DNA of 64,000 nt, taken from positions 2,551,001 to 2,615,000 of the forward strand of contig NZ_CP013342.1 of NCBI RefSeq assembly GCF_001610975.1, given 5' to 3'. Below, piece after piece: positions 46,718 through 56,747 of this stretch. Under the pieces are notes generated by a model. It was not told where the DNA came from. It was given only the letters and a program-made list of their open reading frames with translations, and made no database searches. Position 1 is the first letter of the stretch. Every line of letters starts with the position of its first letter. This DNA is from Sphingopyxis terrae subsp. terrae NBRC 15098 (GTDB lineage Bacteria; Pseudomonadota; Alphaproteobacteria; Sphingomonadales; Sphingomonadaceae). The translations under genes and the position numbers were made by a program.

Positions 46718-46760
46718 ACATTGACACAGGGATTCGCTCTTGTCAAGCGACATTGACACA
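46718..46760 (-). promoter_or_regulatory. Direct repeats and promoter region of the XRE operon
   Basis: TGTGTCAATGT (read on the minus strand) occurs exactly twice, at 46750-46760 and 46718-46728, 32 bases apart. Between them TTGACA (46741-46746) is a perfect -35 hexamer; the -10 at 17 bases spacing is weak (CAATGT). Such twin sites flanking a -35 are typical for autoregulated small HTH repressors. Confidence 0.55.
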
Positions 46761-46790
46761 ATGACAAGCGAGCCAATCGCCCGCCGCGCG

Positions 46791-47204
46791 TCAGCCTTGC
46801 GCGTGCCGCAACCGCCAATTGACGATGTGTGCGCTGGCGAGGGCGAGCGCGCCCATGGTGGTGAACAGGCGGTCGCCGGTTTCGGGATCGAGGCCGCCGA
46901 CCCAGCCTTCGTGCGCAGCCAGCCCGGCGGCGAGGAGGGCAAGGCCGATGGGTGCCGCGGCGACGGGATAGCAATGGCCGTGGTGTCGCCGGCCCTCGGC
47001 CAGCGCGAGCGCCGCCGCGGGCGCGGCGAGCAGCAGGATTACCGCATGAAAGCTCTCGGGCAGCGAGAGCCAGGCGCTCAGCGCGGGCGCCGCGAGCAGG
47101 AGCAGCGGCAGCGCGAGGCAATGGACAAGGCAGGCGAGCGACAGCCCGACGCCGATCAGGTCGGCGGCGCGCGAACGCAACGAGGGGCGGGCGGGGAGGC
47201 ACAT
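46791..47204 (-). CDS. MerC-domain membrane protein
   Basis: 137 residues, four helices. The MerC signature is GVGLSLACLVHCLALPLLLLAAP with the paired cysteines of helix 1 (ACLVHC), which in MerC bind mercuric ion. There is a His-rich loop (GRRHHGHCYP). Upstream lies a Fur/Zur-type palindrome (47241-47261), suggesting metal-responsive expression. In this lineage MerC-like proteins need not handle mercury; zinc is a plausible substrate. Confidence 0.82.
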   Translation of the reverse strand: MCLPARPSLRSRAADLIGVGLSLACLVHCLALPLLLLAAPALSAWLSLPESFHAVILLLAAPAAALALAEGRRHHGHCYPVAAAPIGLALLAAGLAAHEGWVGGLDPETGDRLFTTMGALALASAHIVNWRLRHAQG

Positions 47205-47240
47205 GGATCGGACTTTCGGCAGAGGGTGGCGCGGTTCACA

Positions 47241-47261
47241 TAATGATACATTGTATCATTA
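47241..47261. promoter_or_regulatory. Fur/Zur-type 9-1-9 palindrome
   Basis: AATGATACA, one base, TGTATCATT with further flanking pairing gives a perfect 21-bp palindrome centred on 47251, 37 bases upstream of the MerC-like start. The 9-1-9 layout is that of Fur-family operators; the ATGATAC-T-GTATCAT core resembles Zur boxes. The thrS gene diverges 90 bases away and could also be affected, though essential synthetase control by Zur is unlikely. Confidence 0.65.
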
Positions 47262-47351
47262 CAAGCCCTCGCGGTGAAAACGGCCCTTGCCGCTGCTTTC
47301 GCGCGCTGGCAAAGGGGCGCAGTTTATTCCGCCAGAAAGGCCCGATTTCCG

Positions 47352-49358
47352 ATGTCCGAGATGATCCGCGTCACCCTTCCCGACGGCTCTGCCCGAGAAG
47401 TCGCGCGCGGCACTACTCCGGCGCAGATCGCGGCGGACATCGGCCCCGGCCTCGCGAAGGCCGCGCTCGCCGCAAAGGTCGACGGCGAACTGCGCGACAT
47501 CATGCGTCCGCTGGAGGCCGACACCAACCTCGCGCTGGTCACGAGCCGCGACGAGGCCGATGCACTCGAACTCGTGCGCCACGACTATGCGCATGTGCTG
47601 GCGGAGGCGGTGCAGAATCTGTTTCCCGGCACGCAGATCACCTTCGGTCCCTCGACGAACGACGGTTTCTATTATGATTTCGCGCCGACCGCCGAGCATG
47701 GCGCCTTCCGCGATGACGAACTGCCGCTGATCGAAGAGGAGATGCGCCGTATCATCGCCGCCGACCTGCCGCTGACGCGCGAAGTGTGGCAACGCGACGA
47801 TCTGATCGCCAAATGGCGGGCCGAGGGTGAGACGTTCAAGGCCGAATGGGCCGCCGAACTGCCCGAGGGCGAGGAACTGACCGTCTACCGCTCGGGAGAC
47901 GGCTGGATGGACATGTGCCGCGGGCCGCATTTGGCCTCGACCGGCAAGCTCGACCCGGCGGCGTTCAAGCTGACGCGCGTCTCGGGCGCCTATTGGCGCG
48001 GCGACCAGAAAAATGCCCAGCTTTCACGCATCTACGGCACCGGCTGGCTTAACAAAAAGCAGCTCGCGGAGCATCTGGTGCGGCTCGAAGAGGCCGCGAA
48101 ACGCGACCACCGCAAGATCGGTCGCGAGATGGACCTCTTCCACCTTCAGGAAGAGGCGCATGGGAGCGTCTTCTGGCACCCCAAGGGCTATCGCATCTAC
48201 CGCGAGCTCGAGGCCTATATGCGCCGCGCGATCGACGGCGCCGGCTATCAGGAGGTCAAGACGCCGCAGGTGATGGACGCGCGCCAGTGGGAGCAGTCGG
48301 GCCACTGGGGCAAATATCGCGAGAATATGTTCGTCATCCCCGACGAAGTGCCGAACATCGAGGACGACGGCCCGCTCGTCTCGGACGATGCCGAGTGGAT
48401 GGCGCTGAAGCCGATGAACTGCCCCGCGCACGTTCTCATCTTCCGGCAGGGGATCAAGAGCTATCGCGACCTGCCGCTGCGCATGGCCGAAATGGGCTGT
48501 TGCCACCGCAACGAGCCGCACGGCGCGCTGCACGGCATCATGCGCGTGCGCCAGTTCACGCAGGACGACGGCCATATCTTCTGCCGCGAGGACCAGATCG
48601 TCGAGGAAGTGCGGTCTTTCTGCGAACTTCTCAACCGCGTCTACAAGCAGCTCGGCTTCGAAAAATATGCGGTGAAGCTCGCGCTGCGCCCCGATATGCG
48701 CTTCGGCACCGACGCCATGTGGGACAAGGCCGAACAGGAACTGCGCGATGCGGTCGCGCGCGCCGGCATGGCGAACGACGATTATGGTTGGGAAGAATTG
48801 CCCGGCGAGGGCGCCTTTTATGCGCCCAAGCTCGAATTCCACCTGACCGACGCGATCGGCCGGACGTGGCAGTGCGGCACGATCCAGTCCGACCGCGTGA
48901 TGCCCGAACGACTCGATGCGTCCTACGTGGGCGAGGATGGCGAGCGCCACCGCCCGGTGATGCTCCACCGCGCGATCCTCGGCACCTATGAACGCTTCAT
49001 CGGCATATTGATCGAGCATTTCGCCGGCCGCTTCCCGACCTGGCTCGCGCCGGTGCAGGCGGTCGTCGCGACGATCGTGTCCGATGCCGACGACTATGCG
49101 AAGGACGCCGCGGCGCAGCTCGAGGCGGCGGGCATCCGCGTCGAAACCGACCTGCGCAACGAAAAGATCAACTACAAGGTGCGCGAGCACAGCCTGCAGA
49201 AAGTTCCCTATCTGCTCGTCGTCGGCAAGCGCGAGGCCGACGAGGGCACCGTTGCAATCCGCACCCTCGGACAGGACGGCCAGCGCATCCTGCCGCTCGC
49301 CGAAGCGATCGCGATGCTGAAGGGCGAAGCGACCCCGCCGGACCTGCGCCCCGCTTGA
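47352..49358 (+). CDS. thrS: Threonyl-tRNA synthetase
   Basis: 668 residues, class II synthetase. N-terminal TGS domain ([27 protein letters not shown]), then the editing domain with [16 protein letters not shown] and CRGPHL, the catalytic domain with motif 2 in [25 protein letters not shown] and zinc-ligand cysteine in MNCPAH, then the anticodon-binding domain. ATG 47352 is chosen at the start of the TGS domain. The stop overlaps the TTG of the next gene. Confidence 0.97.
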   Translation: MSEMIRVTLPDGSAREVARGTTPAQIAADIGPGLAKAALAAKVDGELRDIMRPLEADTNLALVTSRDEADALELVRHDYAHVLAEAVQNLFPGTQITFGPSTNDGFYYDFAPTAEHGAFRDDELPLIEEEMRRIIAADLPLTREVWQRDDLIAKWRAEGETFKAEWAAELPEGEELTVYRSGDGWMDMCRGPHLASTGKLDPAAFKLTRVSGAYWRGDQKNAQLSRIYGTGWLNKKQLAEHLVRLEEAAKRDHRKIGREMDLFHLQEEAHGSVFWHPKGYRIYRELEAYMRRAIDGAGYQEVKTPQVMDARQWEQSGHWGKYRENMFVIPDEVPNIEDDGPLVSDDAEWMALKPMNCPAHVLIFRQGIKSYRDLPLRMAEMGCCHRNEPHGALHGIMRVRQFTQDDGHIFCREDQIVEEVRSFCELLNRVYKQLGFEKYAVKLALRPDMRFGTDAMWDKAEQELRDAVARAGMANDDYGWEELPGEGAFYAPKLEFHLTDAIGRTWQCGTIQSDRVMPERLDASYVGEDGERHRPVMLHRAILGTYERFIGILIEHFAGRFPTWLAPVQAVVATIVSDADDYAKDAAAQLEAAGIRVETDLRNEKINYKVREHSLQKVPYLLVVGKREADEGTVAIRTLGQDGQRILPLAEAIAMLKGEATPPDLRPA

Positions 49359-50116
49359 CCGGCATCAAGGCTCTCGTCGGCCTGGCGCCGCTCACCTTTG
49401 CGGGCGCTGCGGCGATGACGTTCGGCGCGGCCTATGTGCGCGGGCTGACCGGCTTCGGCATGGCGATCATCCTCGTGCCGCTGCTCGGGATGATCGTGCC
49501 GCCGGGGCAAGCGGTCGTCGTGGCAATCATCCTGCAATTGCTGATCGGTCCGGTCGGGTTGCGCGTCATCCTGGCCGATGCCGACCGTCATACCGCGGTG
49601 CCGATCGGGCTGATCGCGATGGCGACGACGCCGCTCGGCATGCTCGCGCTGAAAGCGATCACCCCCGATGTCGCGCGCCTGATGATCACGCTCGTGGCGG
49701 TCGGTGCCTTCCTTGCGATCCTGATGCCCAAACAGCCCGAGGGACACCGGCCCGGCCGCGTCGCCATCGGCGGGACGGGGATTGCGTCGGGCCTGCTCAC
49801 CGGCTTTGCCGCGATGCCGGGGCCGCCGGTCGTGCCCTTTTACCTGCGCCGCCGGCTCGATCCGCGGACCGCGCGCGCGTCGATGATGCTGATCTTCTTC
49901 GCCACCGCCATCGCGGGCACGCTCGCGGCGCTGTGGACCGGGCTCGCGACGCACCGCCTGCTCATCCTCGCGCTGCTGCTGTTCGTGCCGATGTGGCTCG
50001 GCAATCATCTAGGCGGCCGCCATTTCGGCCGCGTTTCGGCGCATCTGTGGCAGGCGATGGTCGCGGTCGTGCTCGGCCTCTCGGCGATTTCGGCGGTGGT
50101 GCGGATCTTGAACTAG
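49355..50116 (+). CDS. TauE/SafE family sulfite exporter-like permease
   Basis: 253 residues, seven or eight hydrophobic segments. The family signature [25 protein letters not shown] is repeated in modified form at [25 protein letters not shown]. TauE/SafE proteins export sulfite, sulfoacetate or related organic anions; the substrate here is open. Start is probably TTG 49355, overlapping the thrS stop by four bases, and tail-overlaps the ABC permease by four bases. Confidence 0.85.
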   Translation: MTGIKALVGLAPLTFAGAAAMTFGAAYVRGLTGFGMAIILVPLLGMIVPPGQAVVVAIILQLLIGPVGLRVILADADRHTAVPIGLIAMATTPLGMLALKAITPDVARLMITLVAVGAFLAILMPKQPEGHRPGRVAIGGTGIASGLLTGFAAMPGPPVVPFYLRRRLDPRTARASMMLIFFATAIAGTLAALWTGLATHRLLILALLLFVPMWLGNHLGGRHFGRVSAHLWQAMVAVVLGLSAISAVVRILN

Positions 50117-52617
50117 AGGCTGCGCAGCGCCTGCGCGGGTTTCGCCGACAGCAAGGGCCAGCTTCCGGCGATGCCGATCAGGAAGGCGAGGCCCGCACCG
50201 CCGACCAGCGTCGCGCCGACGACCAGCGGATCGGGTGCGAAGCGGAAGTCGAACAGTTCGACCACCACATAATGCGCCGCGACCAGCCCGAGGCCGAGCG
50301 CGAGCAGCGCGAGGATTGCGGCGAGCAGCGCATATTCCAGCCCCTGCGCCCCCAGAATCTGGCCGCGCGTCGCGCCGAGCAGTTTCAGGATCACGCTGTC
50401 ATAGACGCGCCGCTCGCGGCTTGCGGCAATCGCGCCGATCAGCACGGCGATGCCGGCCAGGATCGCGATGCTCGCCGCCGCAGCGATCGCCTGGCTCATC
50501 TGCGTCAGCAGGCTCGTCACCTGGCTCACCACATCGCGCACCTGAATCAGCGAGGCTGAGGGGAAGGCGCGGGGGATGCTGCGCGCCAGCGCGGTTTCGG
50601 CCTGCGGCCCGACCGCGACGGTCGCGACCATGTTATGCGGCGCCGCGTCGAAGGTGCCGGGCGAAAAGACGAGTGCATAGTTGAGCCCGAAATTGTCCCA
50701 TTCGACGGAGCGGAAAGAGGCGACGCGCGCCTGCACCTCCACCCCCAGCACATTGACCGACAGTGTGTCGCCGATTTTCAGCGCCAGCGATTTCGCGACA
50801 TCAGCCTCTACGCTGACCAGCGGCGGGCCGTTGTAATCGGGCGCCCACCACTGGCCCTGGGTCAGGCTGCTGCCCTTGGGCAGCACGGGGCTGTAGGTCA
50901 GGCCGCGGTCGCCGCGCAGCACCCACGCGCCTTCGGGCAGTTCGGCAAGCTCGTCGACGCGCTTGCCGGCAAATTCGGTGACGCTGCCGCGCAGCGCGGG
51001 GATCATGTTGATTGCCGCCTTGTCGTCCGCCCCGGTCACCAGCGTGCGGAACGCGGCCGCCCGGTCGCGCGGAATATCGAGGACGAAAAAGCTCGGCGCG
51101 CGTTCGGGTACGGTGCGCGCGATTTCGGCGGTGATGCTCGTCTGGATCGCGGCGAGGGTGACGAACAGCGTCAACCCCAGGCCTAGCGCGACGACCAGCG
51201 CGCCGGTCGCGGCGCCGGGGCGATGCAGATTGGCGAGCGCAAGGCGCAGCAGCGGCCGCTTCGGGCGCGGCACCCGGCTCGCGATGCGGCGCACCAGCCA
51301 GCCAAGCGCGACAAGGATCAGGAGCAGCAGCACCGCCGCCCCGATGAAGCCCAGCGCAAACAGCGGTTCGCGCGCCGTGCCGACCGCAAGGGCGACGATG
51401 GCGGCGAAGGCGAGGGCGACGGCGGCCAGCACACGCTTTTCGATCCGGCCCGCGCCGTCGACCGTCGCACGGTAGAGGCCCGCGGCCGGAATATGGCGCG
51501 TCGCGGCGAGCGGTGGCAACGCAAAGGCAATCGCGATGAGCAGCCCATAGGCGGCGCTGACCGCGAGCGGCAGCGGATAGACGGCCAGTCCCGGCTTGAC
51601 CGGCAGGACGTCGCCCGCGATTGCGCCGATCGCCGCGGGGGCCAAGGCGCCCGCGATCAATCCGGCGGCAATCGCGGCGGCGGCAACCGCCAATATCTGC
51701 AAGCCATAGATGCGCAGCACCGCCGCGCTGTCGGCCCCGAGCACCTTCAGCGTCGCGAGCCCCGGGCGCTTGCCCGCAAGATAGCTGGCGACCCCATTGC
51801 CGACCCCGATCCCGGCGATCACCAGCGCGGCGAGGCCGACGAGCGACAGGAACTGCCCCATGCGCTCGATAAAGCGCCGCGTGCCCGGCGCGCCGTTACT
51901 GCGGTCGGTCACCTCCCAGCCTGCGTCGGGGAAAGCCGCGCTCAGCCGCTTGCCCACGGCCACCGGATCGGCACCCGCGGGCAGGCGGACGCGATATTTG
52001 CTTTCATAGAGGCTGCCGGGCTGGATCAACTGCGTGGCGGCAAGATCGCCGAGGCCGATGATTGCCACCGGGCCCAGCGTAAAGCCTTCGCCCAGCCGGT
52101 CAGGCTCGTCGGCGATGATGCCGTCGATGCGGAAGGATTTGTCGCCGAATTTCACCGCGCCGCCGACCGTCAGGTCGAGCCGTGACGCGAGAGCCTTGCC
52201 GATCCAGATCGCCCCCGGCGGCGGCGGGCCGCGGCGCGCGCCGCTTTCGAGCCGCATCGTGCCGTAAAGCGGATAGGCGGCATCGACCGCCTTGAGCTCG
52301 GAGAGCAGCGCGCTGCCGTCCGGCGCGTTCGCCATCGCACGCATCCGCACCGTCGCCGATGTCGCGCCGGCACCGCGCAGCCCGGCGAGTTCGGCCTCGC
52401 TCGCCTGCCGCTGCGGCAGGCCGAACTGCAGGTCGCCGCCCAGGATCGTCTGCCCCCGCGACGCCAGTTCGGCGGTGATACCGCTCGTCAGGCTGCCGAT
52501 GGCCGCGAGCGTCGCGACGCCGAGGAACAGGCACACCGCCAGCAGGCGCAGCCCGCGAATCCGCGCCGCCAGATCGCGCCGCGCGATACGCCACAGGGTG
52601 GTGAGCGGGATCATCAA
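50113..52617 (-). CDS. ABC transporter permease, FtsX/MacB type (YbbP-like)
   Basis: 834 residues with the YbbP layout: an N-terminal helix, a large periplasmic domain (residues about 45-250), three helices in the middle plus a second set, another periplasmic domain (490-720) and three C-terminal helices. GVASYLAGKRPGLATLKVLGADSAAVLRIYGLQ and DSVILKLLGATRGQILGAQGLEY are the two FtsX motifs. With the ATPase encoded next it forms an export-type complex that may act on lipids or hydrophobic compounds. Confidence 0.9.
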   Translation of the reverse strand: MMIPLTTLWRIARRDLAARIRGLRLLAVCLFLGVATLAAIGSLTSGITAELASRGQTILGGDLQFGLPQRQASEAELAGLRGAGATSATVRMRAMANAPDGSALLSELKAVDAAYPLYGTMRLESGARRGPPPPGAIWIGKALASRLDLTVGGAVKFGDKSFRIDGIIADEPDRLGEGFTLGPVAIIGLGDLAATQLIQPGSLYESKYRVRLPAGADPVAVGKRLSAAFPDAGWEVTDRSNGAPGTRRFIERMGQFLSLVGLAALVIAGIGVGNGVASYLAGKRPGLATLKVLGADSAAVLRIYGLQILAVAAAAIAAGLIAGALAPAAIGAIAGDVLPVKPGLAVYPLPLAVSAAYGLLIAIAFALPPLAATRHIPAAGLYRATVDGAGRIEKRVLAAVALAFAAIVALAVGTAREPLFALGFIGAAVLLLLILVALGWLVRRIASRVPRPKRPLLRLALANLHRPGAATGALVVALGLGLTLFVTLAAIQTSITAEIARTVPERAPSFFVLDIPRDRAAAFRTLVTGADDKAAINMIPALRGSVTEFAGKRVDELAELPEGAWVLRGDRGLTYSPVLPKGSSLTQGQWWAPDYNGPPLVSVEADVAKSLALKIGDTLSVNVLGVEVQARVASFRSVEWDNFGLNYALVFSPGTFDAAPHNMVATVAVGPQAETALARSIPRAFPSASLIQVRDVVSQVTSLLTQMSQAIAAAASIAILAGIAVLIGAIAASRERRVYDSVILKLLGATRGQILGAQGLEYALLAAILALLALGLGLVAAHYVVVELFDFRFAPDPLVVGATLVGGAGLAFLIGIAGSWPLLSAKPAQALRSL

Positions 52618-52660
52618 ATCCTCCCTGCCGCGTAGCGGTGGGGAGGGGGACCATCGGCGC

Positions 52661-53365
52661 TCATGCAGCTCGTTCCTCGATCCGCCCGTCGTGCATCACG
52701 ACGACGCGGTCGCAATGGTCTGCCAGTTCGGGATCGTGGGTGATGATCAGCAGCGTCGCGCCGAGCGCCGCGCGCCGCGCGAAGATCAGTTCGATGATCG
52801 CATGACCGGTGGCGGTGTCGAGATTGCCGGTGGGTTCGTCGGCGAAGATGATCTGCGGCTCGCTCGCCATCGCGCGCGCGATCGCGACGCGCTGCTGCTC
52901 GCCGCCCGAAAGCTGCGCGGGATAATGAGTCATCCGGTGGCCGAGCCCGACCGCCTCCAGCTCGCGCGCGGCGCGCCCGAACGGGTCGTCGATCCCTGCC
53001 AGCTCCAGCGGCACGGCGACATTTTCGAGCGCAGTCATCGTCGGCAAAAGGTGAAAGGCTTGCAGGACGATACCGATCCGCCCGCGCCGCGCGCGCGCCA
53101 GCGCATCCTCGTCCATCGTCGCAAAATCGAGCCCCGCGACCATGACCGTTCCGCCGCGTGCGCGTTCCAGCCCGGCGAGCACCGCCATCAGCGAACTCTT
53201 GCCCGATCCCGACGGACCGAGCAGCGCGACCGAGGTGCCGGCCGCAACCTCCAGATCGACGCCGCGCAAAATTTCGACGGGGGCCTTGTCGCTCCCCAGC
53301 GTCAGCGTCACATTATGGGCGGCAATCGCCATCGTCGGCGCGACGGGCGGTCGGGGGCTGTCGGT
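52661..53365 (-). CDS. ABC transporter ATP-binding protein (LolD/YbbA-like)
   Basis: 234 residues. Walker A is [13 protein letters not shown], signature [16 protein letters not shown], Walker [13 protein letters not shown], and H-loop [11 protein letters not shown]. This fits the LolD/YbbA/MacB-type ATPases. It pairs with the permease starting 43 bases downstream. TTG 53365 (reading as MTDSPRPP) is chosen because AAGGG precedes it; ATG 53332 (MAIAAHNV) has no ribosome site. The divergent arylesterase starts 20 bases away, an arrangement known from E. coli ybbA/tesA. Confidence 0.92.
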   Translation of the reverse strand, partial: TDSPRPPVAPTMAIAAHNVTLTLGSDKAPVEILRGVDLEVAAGTSVALLGPSGSGKSSLMAVLAGLERARGGTVMVAGLDFATMDEDALARARRGRIGIVLQAFHLLPTMTALENVAVPLELAGIDDPFGRAARELEAVGLGHRMTHYPAQLSGGEQQRVAIARAMASEPQIIFADEPTGNLDTATGHAIIELIFARRAALGATLLIITHDPELADHCDRVVVMHDGRIEERAA

Positions 53366-53385
53366 CAAGAAAGGACCCTTTGGAA

Positions 53386-54102
53386 ATGAGAACGGCCGGA
53401 TGGCGCTCTTTCGCCCTATATGGTTTTGCAATCGCCCTTTGCCAACCGCTTGCCGGATGCGGCTCGGCGGAGGCCCCCGCGGCGCCCGCAGCGGGCAAGG
53501 AAAATCCGGCGAAGGCGGTGCCCGTGCTTCCCGCCGACGCACCGATCGTCATTGCCTTCGGCGATAGCCTCTACGCCGGCTACCAGCTTGGCCCCAGGGA
53601 AGGCCTCGCGCCGCAGCTTCAGGCGGCGCTCGCGGCGGACGGTCGCATGGTGCGCGTCCAGAACGCCGGGGTATCGGGCGATACCACCGCGGCGGGGCGG
53701 CAGCGGCTGTCCTATGTTCTCGACAATGCGAAGGCGAAACCCGCGCTCGTGCTGCTCGGCCTCGGCGGCAACGACATGCTGCGCGGCATCGGCCCCGATC
53801 AGACGCGCGCCAATCTCGACGCGATGCTTGCCGAGCTCAAGCGGCGCGGCATCCCCGTCCTGATGACCGGGATGATGGCGGCGCCCAATCTGGGCAGCGA
53901 TTATGCGAGCAAGTTCAATCCGATATTTCCCGAACTTGCCGAAAAATATGGCGCGAGCCTCTATCCCTTCATCCTCGACAATGTCGTCACCGACAAATCG
54001 CTGATGCTCGGCGACAATATGCATCCCAATGCCAAGGGCGTGAAAATCGTCGCCGCATCGCTGGCGCCGCTCGTCGAACAGGCGCTGCCGACGCCGCGCT
54101 AA
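53386..54102 (+). CDS. GDSL arylesterase / lysophospholipase (TesA-like lipoprotein)
   Basis: 238 residues. A lipobox (LCQPLAGC, C25) follows a short helix. The SGNH hydrolase blocks are IAFGDSLYAGY with nucleophile S61, NAGVSGDTT, LGLGGNDMLRG and the final DNMHPNAKG with the Asp/His pair. Cleaves acyl esters or thioesters in the periplasm. Its divergent partner is the ybbA-like ATPase gene, as in E. coli where tesA and ybbA are divergent, so the association is conserved. Confidence 0.9.
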   Translation: MRTAGWRSFALYGFAIALCQPLAGCGSAEAPAAPAAGKENPAKAVPVLPADAPIVIAFGDSLYAGYQLGPREGLAPQLQAALAADGRMVRVQNAGVSGDTTAAGRQRLSYVLDNAKAKPALVLLGLGGNDMLRGIGPDQTRANLDAMLAELKRRGIPVLMTGMMAAPNLGSDYASKFNPIFPELAEKYGASLYPFILDNVVTDKSLMLGDNMHPNAKGVKIVAASLAPLVEQALPTPR

Positions 54103-54746
54103 CCCAGCAGCTTGTCGGCGCGGGCGCGCCAGTTGGCGGCGAGCAGGTCCATCGCGGCGAGCGCGCGCAGCGCCGCCGGTTCGCGCTTGCCCGCCCCGCC
54201 GATCAGCAGGTGAAAGACGCGCTCGACGCTCCAGTCGGGCAGCGGACGCTCCATCAGCTCCAATGCGTCGCCTGCGCCGACCGCACCATCCTCGATGACA
54301 CGGTAATACCAGCCGCCGCGGCGAGAGCTGACGACGGTGGCAGGCAGCGTCGCGATGCCGAACCGGTGGCCGAGCTTCCAGCACGGCTGGCGGCCCTGGC
54401 TGATCTCGACCAGCGCGCTGCCCAGGCGATAGCGGTCGCCGATGCACGCCGCGCTCTCGGTCAGGCCCGATGTCGAGATATTCTCGCCGAACGCGCCGGC
54501 GTCCTGCAACAGCGCATGGTCGCCGATCGTCTCGGCCCACCAGCCATAATGATCGCGCGGATAATGGTGGATCGCCTTGTCGGGGCCGCCATGGACCGAA
54601 AGGTCGGCCTGCTCGTCGCCCGCGATGCCCAGCGCGTCGACCACGCGCCGGCCTTCGACCGCGCGCTTGTCGATCGCGCTCGGCTCGCCCTTCGCGCCGA
54701 AGCGGCGGGCCTTGCCGGTCAACAGGGCGTCGATCGTGTAGCGCAT
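54099..54746 (-). CDS. MOSC domain protein (YiiM-like)
   Basis: 215 residues. MOSC pattern: GDEQADLSVHGGPDKAIHHYPRDHYGWW, GAFGENISTSGLTE, ISQGRQPCWKLGHRFG with the conserved cysteine, then RGGWYYRVIEDGAVGAGD. MOSC proteins bind molybdenum cofactor or handle sulfur from it; YiiM acts on N-hydroxylated compounds. It overlaps the arylesterase 3' end by four bases. The first window gene is also Mo-dependent, but there is no linkage. Confidence 0.88.
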   Translation of the reverse strand: MRYTIDALLTGKARRFGAKGEPSAIDKRAVEGRRVVDALGIAGDEQADLSVHGGPDKAIHHYPRDHYGWWAETIGDHALLQDAGAFGENISTSGLTESAACIGDRYRLGSALVEISQGRQPCWKLGHRFGIATLPATVVSSRRGGWYYRVIEDGAVGAGDALELMERPLPDWSVERVFHLLIGGAGKREPAALRALAAMDLLAANWRARADKLLG

Positions 54747-54772
54747 CGCCCTGCTGTGGCGGCTTCCCGCGC

Positions 54773-54807
54773 AAAAGAAAAGGGGCGACCCCGCGGGGCC
54801 GCCCCTT
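54773..54807 (-). terminator. Rho-independent terminator after the porin gene
   Basis: AAGGGGCGACCCCG and CGGGGCCGCCCCTT (54780-54793, 54794-54807) pair with one mismatch. On the minus strand the stem is followed by TTTTCTTTT (54773-54779 and onward). It lies 25 bases beyond the stop codon of the porin gene at 54833. Confidence 0.85.
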
Positions 54808-54832
54808 TCCGTTCTTCTCGCTGACCGAAGGA

Positions 54833-55288
54833 TCAGAAAGCGAAGCCGACGCCGACCGCGAACGCGTCGGTGTCGTCGAAGTTGTTGATGAACTGGTGGC
54901 GATATTCGACCTTGCCATAGACGTTCTGGGTCAGCTTGTGCTGATAACCGGCGCCAACATAGGGATCGTCGATCTGGCCGAAGGTGTAGCCGCCGGTCGC
55001 GTAGAGCTTGCCGTTCGTGCCGAGGTTGGCGCCCAGGCGCGCACCCGACGAGAACTGGACCTTGGCGCCGTCGATCAGCACCTTGTCGCCCGCGATTTCG
55101 ACGCCGGCAAAAGCCTTGTCGCCCAGGTTGTAATCATAGCCGCCCGCAACGCCCAGGGTGGCGTCGTCCAGGCCGCTGCCGGTGATGTAACCGCCGCGCA
55201 CTTCGACATGACCTTCGCCGTTCTGGGCGAGGGCAGGCGTGGCAACGACAGCCGAGAGGAGAGCGGCAGCAACTGCGAACTTCTTCAT
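54833..55288 (-). CDS. Opacity-family small beta-barrel outer-membrane protein
   Basis: 151 residues with a signal peptide (MKKFAVAAALLSAVVATPALA). Alternating hydrophobic strands and a terminal aromatic residue (FAVGVGFAF) are those of an eight-stranded barrel; VGAGYQHKLTQNVYGKVEYRHQFI is a typical OmpA/opacity segment. Probably highly expressed: AAGGAAAAG ribosome site, AT-rich upstream region and a strong terminator. Function is porin-like or structural. Confidence 0.85.
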   Translation of the reverse strand: MKKFAVAAALLSAVVATPALAQNGEGHVEVRGGYITGSGLDDATLGVAGGYDYNLGDKAFAGVEIAGDKVLIDGAKVQFSSGARLGANLGTNGKLYATGGYTFGQIDDPYVGAGYQHKLTQNVYGKVEYRHQFINNFDDTDAFAVGVGFAF

Positions 55289-55405
55289 TGTCTTTTCCTT
55301 TTCTTTGACAGGGGGCGCCCTTTGGGTCGCGTCCCATGTGCAAAGATGGCGTTCGCACCTGTCGTTTCAATGAACGCATCGTTCAGAAAATGACAATTTT
55401 ATTAC

Positions 55406-55438
55406 CTGTGTTGTTTTTGCAACACAGCATAGCTATGC
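55406..55438. promoter_or_regulatory. Inverted repeats upstream of the porin gene
   Basis: CTGTGTTG (55406-55413) and CAACACAG (55420-55427) pair around six bases, next to the 12-bp palindrome GCATAGCTATGC (55427-55438). On the minus strand they sit between the rlmN stop and the porin gene, just upstream of TAATAAAAT, a possible -10 region. Could be the end of the rlmN transcript or a porin regulatory site. Confidence 0.4.
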
Positions 55439-55447
55439 AAGCCGGCC

Positions 55448-56686
55448 TTAGCCCAGCGCCGCCTGCTTTTCTTCGGCGATACGGTCGAGTTCGGCGCGCG
55501 AGGGTTTGGTCGCCGCGCTCTTGAGCTGGCCGCACGCCGCCATGATGTCGCGCCCGCGCGGGGTGCGAATCGGCGCCGAAATTCCGCTTTCGAAGATGAT
55601 GTTGCTGAACGCGCGCACCCGCTCGGGCGACGAGCATTCATAGATCGCGCCGGGCCAGGGGTTGAACGGGATCAGGTTGACCTTCGCCGGTAGCCTGTAC
55701 TGCTTGATCAGCCGCACCAGCTCGCGCGCGTCGACGTCGCTGTCATTCTTGTCCTTCAGCATCACATATTCGAAGGTGATGCGCCGCGCATTGTTCGCGC
55801 CGGGGTAGGCGGCGCAGGCGGCGAGCAGCTCCTCGATGCCGTATTTGCGGTTGAGCGGCACGATCTCGTCGCGGATTTCCTTGTTCACCGCGTGGAGCGA
55901 GACGGCGAGGTTGACCCCGATTTCCTCGCCCGCGCGCGCCATCATCGGCACCACGCCGCTCGTCGACAGGGTGATGCGCCGCTTCGACAGCGCCAGCCCG
56001 TCGCCGTCCATCACGATCTTCAGCGCGCCCTTGACCTCGTCGAAATTGTAGAGCGGCTCGCCCATCCCCATCATCACGATATTGGTCAACATGCGGCCGT
56101 CCGCGGTATAATGGCCCGCGTCGTCATCCTCGTCGTCGACATCGGCGGTCGATGCCATCGTGCCCTTCGGCCATTCGCCCAGCGCATCGCGCGCGAGCAG
56201 GACCTGGCCGACGATCTCGCCGGCGGACAGGTTGCGGACGAGCCGCATCGTACCGGTGTGGCAGAAACGGCAGTTCAGGGTGCAGCCGACCTGGCTGGAC
56301 ACGCACAGCGTTCCCCGATCGGCATCGGGAATGAACACCATTTCATATTCCTGGCCGTCCGCCGCCGCGAGCAGCCATTTGCGCGTGCCGTCGGTCGAAA
56401 CCTGCGCGGTAACGACCGTCGGGCGGCCAACGATGAAGCGTTCGGTGAGCCAGGGGCGCATCGCCTTGGCGATATCGGTCATCGCGTCGAATTCGGTGAC
56501 GCCGCGATGATAGATCCAGTGCCAGATCTGCTTGGAGCGCAGCTTCGCCGCCTTAGCGTCGAGCCCCGCGTCCTCGAGCGCGGAACGGATGCCCTCGCGC
56601 GTCAATCCGACAAGGTCGACGCGGTTGCCGCCGCGCAGGGGAACGGTGCCCGTCGTAACGGGATCGATGTGGCCGGGGATCTGCAT
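55448..56686 (-). CDS. rlmN: Dual-specificity 23S rRNA A2503 / tRNA A37 methyltransferase
   Basis: 412-residue radical-SAM enzyme that adds a C2 methyl group. The [4Fe-4S] ligands are in [27 protein letters not shown] and the late cysteine (AACGQL) for the methyl transfer intermediate are present, as is [13 protein letters not shown]. An acidic insertion [15 protein letters not shown] is unusual but seen in related alphaproteobacteria. ATG 56686 is chosen. Confidence 0.95.
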   Translation of the reverse strand: MQIPGHIDPVTTGTVPLRGGNRVDLVGLTREGIRSALEDAGLDAKAAKLRSKQIWHWIYHRGVTEFDAMTDIAKAMRPWLTERFIVGRPTVVTAQVSTDGTRKWLLAAADGQEYEMVFIPDADRGTLCVSSQVGCTLNCRFCHTGTMRLVRNLSAGEIVGQVLLARDALGEWPKGTMASTADVDDEDDDAGHYTADGRMLTNIVMMGMGEPLYNFDEVKGALKIVMDGDGLALSKRRITLSTSGVVPMMARAGEEIGVNLAVSLHAVNKEIRDEIVPLNRKYGIEELLAACAAYPGANNARRITFEYVMLKDKNDSDVDARELVRLIKQYRLPAKVNLIPFNPWPGAIYECSSPERVRAFSNIIFESGISAPIRTPRGRDIMAACGQLKSAATKPSRAELDRIAEEKQAALG

Positions 56687-56747
56687 GATGCGCGGCCCTA
56701 TAGTCGCGATGCGCGCTTTGCGCAATTGCGCGCGTCAGCGCGGCCCT

